Source: Myrica gale
Lineage: Eukaryota > Streptophyta > Magnoliopsida > Fagales > Myricaceae
NCBI GenBank assembly: GCA_963930655.1
Contig: OZ005612.1
Location: forward strand, 16,001,001 to 16,065,000
Reading direction: 5' to 3'
DNA: 64,000 nt
Shown here: piece by piece, positions 56,674-64,000 of the stretch
Position numbering within the stretch: the stretch's first letter is position 1
Layout: every line of letters starts with the position of its first letter
Translations under genes and position numbers: made by a program
The notes under the pieces: model-generated
Database searches by the model: none
The model's input: only the letters and a program-made list of their open reading frames with translations
Told to the model about the DNA's origin: nothing

Positions 56674-58233
56674 GGTACAAAAGAATTATCTCTTTTCGTA
56701 AAGTGCAAAATCATCAAGGAGAGACAATTGGGAGGGAATTAGAAGCATGTATGTTGGAGTGGGGATTAGATAGGTATCTTACCATTACAGTTGACAATGC
56801 CACATCTAATGATATTGTTGTTGCTTGGTTGAAGAAACGAACACTATCTAGTGAGGGAACCATTAGTGGACATGCATACATTCACGTGAGGTGTTATGCT
56901 CATATATTGAATCTTATTGTGAATGAGAGTTTGAAGGATGTGGATGATTCAATTGTTAGGGTTCGGAATATTGTAAGATATGTGAGGTCTTCTCCTGCAA
57001 GGCTTCAGAGATTTAGGCTTTGTGCTGAGAAGAAAAAAATTCCATGCAAAAGTTTGTTAAAACTTGATCTTCCAACCAGATGGAACTCCACATACCTTAT
57101 GCTTGAATCTGCACAGAAATTTCAGCGAGCTTTTGAGCTTCTGCAAGAAGATGATGGGCCTCTGTATCGCTCAGTAATGGAGGATGGGTTGGGAAAGAAG
57201 GGTTTGGTACCTCCCACTGATGATTATTGGGACACAATTCGAGCTTTCATCAAGTTTTTAAAACTGTTTTATGAAGTGACTGTGAGAATGTCTGGTACCA
57301 AGTATGCCACATCAAGTTTGTATTTTGAAGAGCTATCTAACATTCTTGGTCATTTAACAGAATATACTAATAGTAATGATCTTGTGCTGAGTACTATGGC
57401 TAGAAAGATGATGATTAAGTATCAGAAATATTGGGGAGACATAGAGAAGATCAATAAAGTGTTGTTTATAGCTACAGTCCTTGACCCACGCTACAAATTA
57501 GATACCCTAGACTTTTGGTTCAAGGACGAAATGAGGGATGAGAAAGGAGAAATGTTTGTTGAAATGCTGAAGAAAGACATTAAACACTTGTTTAGGCAAT
57601 ATGTCAGGAAGACTCATCTCTTCTAGCTCATGTATGGGTTACACAAGTGGGAGTGAAATTGAGAGTCAACCTTCTTCTACCTCATTAGGGCTGAGCCATA
57701 ACAAATTTGCATTGAATAAGTACCGTCGATTTAGTGGTTCTTATAATCTGACGGAAAATCGAAGTGAGTTAGAGCGGTATTATTTGGAGGATGTGGAGAC
57801 TTCGAGTGACGGGTTCGATCTCTTGACTTGGTGGAAGGTCAATTCTACCAAATATCCTATTTTGGCCCGAGTAGCACGAGACGTATTGGCCATCCCCATC
57901 ACTACAGTCGCTTCTGAGTCTGCATTTAGTACTGGTAGTCGGGTGCTAGATTCATATCGAAGTTCATTAGCTCCATCAACGGTGAATGCTCATATATGTG
58001 CCCAAAATTGGTTGAAGTCCAAACCTATCTTTCATCAAGAGGAAGAGTTGGATGATATTGAGAGTTACAAGCTTGATGCAGGTATCTTTCTCATGCATTG
58101 TAAATTTTTAATTGCTAAATAATAATTGTTTTCATTTCAATTATTAAATGAGTGAAGTTAAATTCATTTGTATTGGTTGTTGTTGTTGTTTTAGAATTAG
58201 AGATTGATCCATTGGGCACTCTTCTCGAATAAT
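56674..58233 (+). pseudogene. hAT transposase, N-terminally deleted and frameshifted
   Basis: Coding similarity begins after an acceptor-like TTGATTCAG with YKRIISFRKVQNHQGETIG and continues through YLTITVDNATSND, CYAHILNLIVNESL, PTRWNSTYLMLES and VLFIATVLDPRYK. The BED finger and the first catalytic Asp block are absent. Near 57605 the frame shifts, and the dimerisation domain follows in another frame (FDLLTWWKVNSTKYPIL, VASESAFSTGSRVLDSY, CAQNWLKSK). A last intron (donor at about 58081, acceptor TTGTTTTAG at 58193) leads to ELEIDPLGTLLE and a stop. Not functional, but only lightly decayed. Confidence 0.9.
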
Positions 58234-61192
58234 GATTATGAACGTGGAGCTGGACTGCTGGAGTATGGCTACAACAAAAAACAATGTAACTTGTTTACTT
58301 TCTAGCATTGATTATTTTTATGCTCATTTTATTTTCTAAGGGATTGTGTTGTGATTTGTAAAGTCTAAAGTGTAAACAGTTGTGCAAGGTAGAAGATGAT
58401 TCATTTGCTTTGATCGTTCAAGACTCAAGTCTTCAAGAATATCTTATTTGTTTTCATTGTGATTTGATCTCAGCAAGTTGTTGTAATAGTTAGAACTTAG
58501 AATTATTATATTTTCATAATTTCATTGTAATAGACTAATGGCTTAAGGAATTTTGTTTATTGCTTGTAATAGTTAGAACTTAGAATGATTTGATCTCACA
58601 CGTATTGCTTGCACACGTAAGGCTGGAAACATAACACTGCACACGTATTGCTTGTAACAGAAAAACACAATGAAAATATGTATGTTACTTGGAAAGCCCA
58701 AAAAACACAACACTGCACAAGTATTGCTTGTAACAGAAAGTTTTGAAATGTGCCTAATTGCCTAATGTCTAAGTAGAAAAACAATTGATGGATGGTACTT
58801 GAAAAGCCCAAAAAAAAATGGCTCTGGGCCCAAAATATAGAGCCCATTGTGGTATTGGCCATTTTGGGCTTTGAAGCCCAAAAGCGTTATGGGCCACTAT
58901 TTTTAGGCCCAAAACCCCTAACCCTAGCCGAACCCGAAATTCGGGTCCGACTCGATTCTACACGCATTTCGGGTCGGGTTGCTCAAAACCCGAACCCGAA
59001 GCCGAAAAGCCCACCCCTACTCTCCTCTGGGACTGTCCCGTGCCCCGACACCAGGATCCTATCAAGTGCATATTGTTTTACACCGGGGATACCACTCACT
59101 CCTTTCAGTGGTGGCTTGCACTATCCCACTGTGATCGGTATCGTCACCCTTTCATCGGACCACCTCTGGGAATGAGTTTCATTTCATTATTAAATTCCTC
59201 ATTTCCATGACATGAAGATGCATCATGTTTCATATGCTTTCATTGAAAATCCATGACAGGATGATGCACCATATATCGTATGCATCATCGATAATAAATT
59301 CACAAAGACGATCAATAGAATGCATATGGCATATAAAATTGCAATTGACATATCATAAACAAAACAGATTTACAATTAACATAAATTGATTATAAGATGC
59401 ACATACGCACGTTCATATTTTAATGGAAAGACATTAAAGAGGAAATTCAACTTAAGACTAAGGTTAATATTTAATGTTCTTCCTTCAATTAAGACAAATA
59501 ATTAACACGTACTAAACTACTTAGTCAATTAGTTAATATTGAGTAGTGTTGTTTAATAATTAACTATTCATTATTAAATTAATTTTATTTAAATTATCAT
59601 TTTCAATCTACAAGGCTGGGTCTATTGAGCCATATAATGGAGTGCCCAATTTTTTATTTCATTTTAATTAATAGATGCTTAATGGGCCCATTATGACCCT
59701 TAATGAGGCCTTGTGATTTGGGCCTCGAATTTAATTTATCTTGGGCCAAATTTTTATCCTAGGACCTCTAAACAATGTTTAACACAGCTATAGGCCCACA
59801 TTTTTCGTTCAGATGTTTTTACCCCTAAATTTTTACATTAATCCCGAAACTGCCCCTGATGCCCTTTTTGGTCATTTTTACCTCTTTTTCACATCTTTTC
59901 TTCTTGAAATTTTTAGGGCTTAGTCTGGCATTTCTTAGTGACCTACACTAATTTTATCAGGGCCTAAATCAACATATTTTTCATCAAAAAGGTTCACTAC
60001 TCAAACGGGTACCACAAGGATGATGAAAAATGGCTTGCATGTCATTTTTCTTTTCTTCTACAGCACACACACAAGATATCTAACATATATTAGCTCTTTG
60101 TTTTCACTAAAAACATGTCCATACAGTACCGAAACATCTCATTAAAGAAAGAGAACAACTTAAAAACATCAATATATTTTTTTTAAGTAAATACAAAGGA
60201 AAACATGCAATGCATTTTCCTTTCTCCTTATGGCCAAACCGTGGCCATCTTTTCATTCTTTCCATGTTAAGGCACTCATACATGGTATAGGTGCAAAGAG
60301 TCATGAACAACCAAAAAGTGTCATTACCCAATTACATACAACTACAAAGATGCATATTTCAATATCCCTCTCTATCACCAAACAAGACACACTAAACTCC
60401 AAGTTCACATCATCTATTCACCCTTACAGTACAGATCATGCAACTACCCTTACCTTGGAGTTAAAATATAGAGTACTGGTATGTGAAATAACACCTAATC
60501 AAACAAAAAGTATTGTTAGAAAAGGAAAGAAAAAGTGCTGACGGAAAGGAGACAGGTCGGGTGACATAACTCTTCTTGTTACCTTCAGATTTTTCTTCCT
60601 AAGCCAATCACTTTGTTCCAAACTTTCACACTTTGTTCCCTGTCGTTATCGCCCTTTGCTCATTCTCTCTCTCTCTTAGTTTATTCGTTTTCTATTGTAA
60701 GTCTTTAGTTCACTCTCCCTCTCTTATTGTATTCGTTAAGTTAGAAGAAGGAAAAAAAATTTGAGTTAACGGTGAATTCACCCCCCCTTGGCCGGTCTAT
60801 ACACCTAAAGATAGCCATGAAATCATTAAAGCTAAACAAAAAAATCTGCTTTCAACCAATTACCCAATGCTTCCACATTCCCAATTTTCACACGTAACTT
60901 AGTAAAACAATAAGTCAAGTAAGGAGCCAATGGCAAGGCTACAACAAAGTAACCATTAAGTCAACCAACTAGCCAATGGCAAGGCTACAACCAAGAAGCT
61001 AGATAACATTAAAAAAAAAACTCCACATGCACGTAACGTATTCACAAACACAAATGAACATAAAAAACTATGTTAAAACATGGTACAAGATATATTAAAA
61101 TAGTGATTTAACTTATTTATCAAATAAAAACACATCCATACATAGAGCATAATAAATACATGGATAAAAGGAGGGAGGGGTGTTACACATAG

Positions 61193-62404
61193 AAGGCCGG
61201 CTACTAGTGAATATCAGGTCATAAATGGAGAACAGTGCTTGGGCAGAACAGTGCTTGTCGACAGGAGAGGGGGGTAATGTAATATGCCACAAATGGAGAA
61301 CAATGCTTGGATGTTTCCTTGCAAAATGGAAGGTAAGGCCTTACAGAAAAGTCCCAAACAAGTTCTTTATTTTCTTTTTTCTTTTTCTTTTTTTGCTTCT
61401 GTTAGTTGTTGTTGATGTACCTTGTTTGTCTTGTCCCACAACCCTTAGTATTTATTGATGAATAACAGGGTTGTATGATAAATCACTCCGAATGAAGCGC
61501 TAAGAGTTTCTGCATGTTTTGTTATCTTTCAAATAATTCTTTTTAGAAGTCTCTGTGATCTTTTCGTTTATCACCTTTGGCATATGAAATTCACAGTTTC
61601 TTTTCTTATTGAGTACTATTTAGCAAAATATGACATGTTTTTTCTGTTAGATGAGTTGCCAGTTTTTCAATCTCTGTATCTGATTGATTCTCCCCTTTAC
61701 CCAACTTGTGTACTCGCATGCACCTTTTCGACATGCATCATATCCCCTAATTTTCACATGTCGTATTAATTCTTCCTTAGAAGTGATCTTTCTCCATCTG
61801 TATTCAGAACTTTCATTGCTGAAGGGGTTGTGTTTTGCTGTAAAATTTGTTCGATGCAAGAATTGTTATTATGATAGAGACTTCAATTTGATTTCTTCTT
61901 TTATGGTTGTCCTTGGTTTCTTTTCAGGTTTGATAACAGTGTACAATTGCTCGAACAGCTCTTGCATCTCATATTACAATCTTTTCTCAAGTTTCCTAGT
62001 AAGAATTTGTATCTTAGATTTGACCCGATTCAATGAAAATTTGTTTATTTCTATTTATCATTTGATATTTATTTTCTATTACAGGAATTCAAGATAGAGA
62101 ATGTTGATGTGTCAAAGGAGAAATATTTTAATTGGTCCTTGCTTATTGTGTTGTATTTGAATATTTTAGTCGGTCCTTGCATATTATTATTTTATATTAG
62201 AAATTTGTTACTTTTTAGATTACTTTAGATATTCTTGTGTTTGTTGTAAAACATTATTAATCAATGATGAAATATATTTTGTTTTATTCTCCTTTTCTTT
62301 AATTTTTTTTACATCTAATGAATTATGGTTATTAAAATATATTTATATTACCGATTAGGAAAATATAAAAAAATAGTGGTGTTTTAAAAATGTTGATACA
62401 TGCA
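61193..62404. other. Low-complexity and intron-like DNA, no certain gene
   Basis: AAATGGAGAACA(G/A)TGCTTGG occurs twice (61223 and 61290), just before a GTAAGG donor. TTTTCAG followed by 75 open bases lies at about 61921-62003. These hint at exons of the gene interrupted by the LTR, but nothing is recognisable. Confidence 0.3.
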
Positions 62405-62591
62405 AAAAAAAAAATGCTGGCACAGACCTTTAGTGGTGGTCGATAAAAGTTTTTACCCGCGTTTTCACGAAAAGCTGAACTAGGGCAAAATTGCATTCGG
62501 GTCTATAGCGGAGGTCGCGACCTCCCCTATAGACCCGAGGTCTTCACCAACGATCATGTAAACCGTCGCTATAGATCTATTGCGATGGAGC
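62405..62591. mobile_element. CACTA-like subterminal fragment abutting the third ATL copy
   Basis: Carries ACCTTTAGTGGTGGTCG, GGTCTATAGCGGAGGTCGCG and its inverse GACCTCCCCTATAGACC, and CGTCGCTATAG, the motif style of the arrays at 37130 and 51988. No intact end. It runs directly into RING-H2 coding sequence. Confidence 0.5.
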
Positions 62592-62820
62592 GCTATATGC
62601 GGACCAAGCTAAGGTCCGCGAGGGCAACTCAACTACCTCTTGTTGTTCAATATGCTTGGCAGATTACAGAGACGCCGACGTCTTACGGTTGTTACCTTAC
62701 TGCGGTCATCTTTTTCATCTCAAGTGTGTGGACTCGTGGTTGTGGCTGCACGCTACGTGTCCGATATGTCGCAACGCACCGCTGGCCGAGGCGGTGCCTT
62801 TCGATGAGCAACTTCTATAA
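62592..62820 (+). pseudogene. ATL-type RING-H2 gene, third copy, lacking its N-terminal half
   Basis: The frame from LYADQAKVREGNSTTSCCSI through CLADYRDADVLRLLPYC to CPICRNAPLAEAVPFDEQLL and a TAA aligns with residues 82 to the end of the second copy. All eight RING zinc ligands are kept. The membrane segment and GLD motif are missing, a TAG lies eight codons upstream in frame, and no Met is available, so it cannot be translated as it stands. It is replaced upstream by CACTA-like sequence. The coding part is otherwise undamaged, so the loss is recent or the fragment is expressed through a fusion. Confidence 0.85.
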
Positions 62821-62852
62821 TTGACCCAATAAAGGAAAACAAAATAGCGATT

Positions 62853-63108
62853 CAGACTCGGGGAACGGATTGCCTCCGAAGGCAATCCATTGCAGATGTC
62901 CGGATGGACGGCTGGATGCCGTCCATCCGGACATCCTGTGGTTGGGAGCCGGGGAGCAGGTGGGTCCCGCCCGGGACCCACACCTGCCCTAGGCAGCCCC
63001 CTGCCCTGGCTCCCAACCACGGGATGGCCGGATTGACGGCATCCAGCCGTCCATCTGGCCATCCGGAGGGGATTGCCTTCGGAGGCAATCCCCTCTCTTC
63101 CGACTCGT
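62853..63108. repeat. GC-rich nested palindrome (foldback), about 0.25 kb
   Basis: Outer arms GGATTGCCTCCGAAGGCAAT (62867) and GGATTGCCTTCGGAGGCAAT (63070) are each self-complementary. Next inward are GATGTCCGGATGGACGGCTG with its partner and GGTTGGGAGCC / GGCTCCCAACC. The centre TGGGTCCCGCCCGGGACCCA (62961-62980) is itself a perfect hairpin. Strongly GC-rich in an AT-rich setting. Probably a foldback MITE; overlapping ORFs on both strands are a by-product of the symmetry. Confidence 0.85.
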
Positions 63109-64000
63109 GTTTTGGAAGTGTTTATACATTGATTTCTTGTGATGATCATTCACGAATGTTGTTTTCTCTTTATTAGGTAGGAATATTTTAAATTGGTATA
63201 TTCAATGTCTTTTCTTGCCTTGAGTATCATTGGATTCGTTCCTTATGTGCCATTGATGATCATTTACTATGGGAAAGAGTCCCCATTGCAGAAAAGAAAC
63301 TCAAAGATTGAATTTATTCCATTCCATCTGTCAAAATAATGGTTGCTGAAGGTTACTTCCATCTTTGGAAAGAGTTTCCTTGTCTTGTTTCACTATTTTG
63401 GGTACGATCACTTGGGCACCTGCACCTGTACCGTCGCTGTGTGTCAAGTATAGATGGCCCTGTATCTAATTGCGGCTGCACCTTTTGAGGAAGAGTAAAC
63501 AGCCAAACTAGTAAACTGCCATTGCAAAATTTAAAAGTTTGGGATGCAGCGTGGTAACCCACTAAAGTTCAGGACAAAATTATATTTATCCCTAAATGTT
63601 CGCATCATATTCTTTGGCTACAACTTTTACCGAATGTTTTTTGACAAGATATTGTACTATATTTTCACCCATGAAGTCCATTTCCGCGTTCAATCTGATA
63701 TAGATGTTTTCAGAAAACATAAATAAGAGAATTTGGTTGCAATGTGTGATCTATTGTATCCGTAATGTATCCCGCCTCGGAGACACAGAAATGCGTGCTT
63801 CGAACTCAAATAATAAGATGAGAATAATACACCATATGGGTTTGAAAAAAAAAAAAAACAGAAACCTCAAATCTTAGGGAGATCGTTTTTCAGAGTGGAT
63901 TAGAATAGTTAGGCAGTTGTAGGAAGCAAATGGATCCTTCTTTCTTGGAAAGATTGCCTTGTTGCCTCTTTCTTAGAATATATAACAAGTGGTAGCAAGG
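63109..64000. other. Intergenic DNA, no gene seen
   Basis: AT-rich, short ORFs only, no recognised domain, repeat or RNA gene. Confidence 0.4.

Larger units (their letters stand above)
54378..59019 (+). mobile_element. hAT element, 4642 bp, perfect 8-bp target duplication, nested in the LTR
   Basis: Ends TAGGGCTGGGC and, inward from the right, TAGGGGTGGGC. Flanks are CTCTCCTC at 54370-54377 and 59020-59027. Subterminal CGACCCGACCCG and CGGGTCGGGTT arrays are present. It carries the C-terminal two-thirds of a transposase and, in the 5' third, non-transposase sequence including one exon-like piece. Removing it restores a continuous LTR (CTCCTCTCCTCTGGGACTG). Confidence 0.95.
53374..61187. mobile_element. 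Probable solo LTR (about 3.16 kb without the nested hAT), 5-bp target duplication CATAG
   Basis: Starts TGTCACGCCCC and ends GGGGTGTTACA, giving TG...CA ends with short inverted similarity. CATAG is found directly on both sides (53369-53373 and 61188-61192). No gag-pol sequence is present inside. The only large internal feature is a hAT element at 54378. Length and the TGTCACGCCCC start are in keeping with the long LTRs of Ty3/gypsy elements, but the lineage is an inference. An antisense ORF of 87 codons lies at 53798-54061. Confidence 0.8.

Noticed and set aside
62715..63176. ORFs up to 144 residues with GRDPPAPRLPTTG-like sequence
   Set aside because: Generated by the GC-rich palindrome; one also runs antisense through the RING-H2 fragment.

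Overview
This is a stretch of nuclear DNA from a flowering plant, almost certainly a eudicot. The signs are intron-containing UGT85-type glucosyltransferase genes, a plant nitronate monooxygenase gene, short ATL-type RING-H2 genes, a plant tRNA-Tyr with its intron, and AT-rich intergenic DNA packed with hAT, PIF/Harbinger, CACTA and LTR elements. I cannot name the species.

Layout. 1-4.4 kb is the right part of a decayed hAT element, followed by a LINE-type RNase H fragment (5.1-5.6 kb). 6.1-14.5 kb holds two minus-strand genes: an intact UGT85-like glucosyltransferase and a six-exon nitronate monooxygenase (NMO) gene with a one-base frameshift. The intergenic block between them occurs again, inverted, at 32.5-35.6 kb. 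14.75-19.1 kb is a PIF/Harbinger nest with a broken transposase and captured host exons. 19-31 kb is mostly nested transposons, with a bromodomain (GTE-type) pseudogene at 23 kb and a deleted ZMYM/TTF-type hAT element at 25.5-27 kb. 32-39.7 kb holds a truncated UGT85 pseudogene, the inverted NMO-flank duplication, CACTA debris and a second intact UGT85-like gene. A tRNA-Tyr gene lies at 41.75 kb.

43-63 kb is a small ATL cluster reshaped by transposons. An apparently complete 3.9-kb hAT element with an uninterrupted transposase ORF has landed exactly at the start codon of the first RING-H2 gene. A second RING-H2 gene at 50.2 kb is intact. A third copy at 62.6 kb has lost its N-terminal half next to CACTA-like sequence. 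Between the second and third copies lies a probable solo LTR of about 3.2 kb (5-bp target duplication) that was itself split by a 4.6-kb hAT element (8-bp target duplication).

How the genes could work together. The UGT85 enzymes would transfer sugar from UDP-glucose to small hydroxylated acceptors in the cytosol. NMO-type flavoproteins oxidise alkyl nitronates. NMO flank and UGT85 flank sequences recur together in the duplicated block, so the two genes have been neighbours for some time. A shared role in nitro-compound or related defence metabolism is only a hypothesis. The ATL proteins would be membrane-anchored E3 ubiquitin ligases. Many boundaries below rest on target-site duplications read directly from the sequence.
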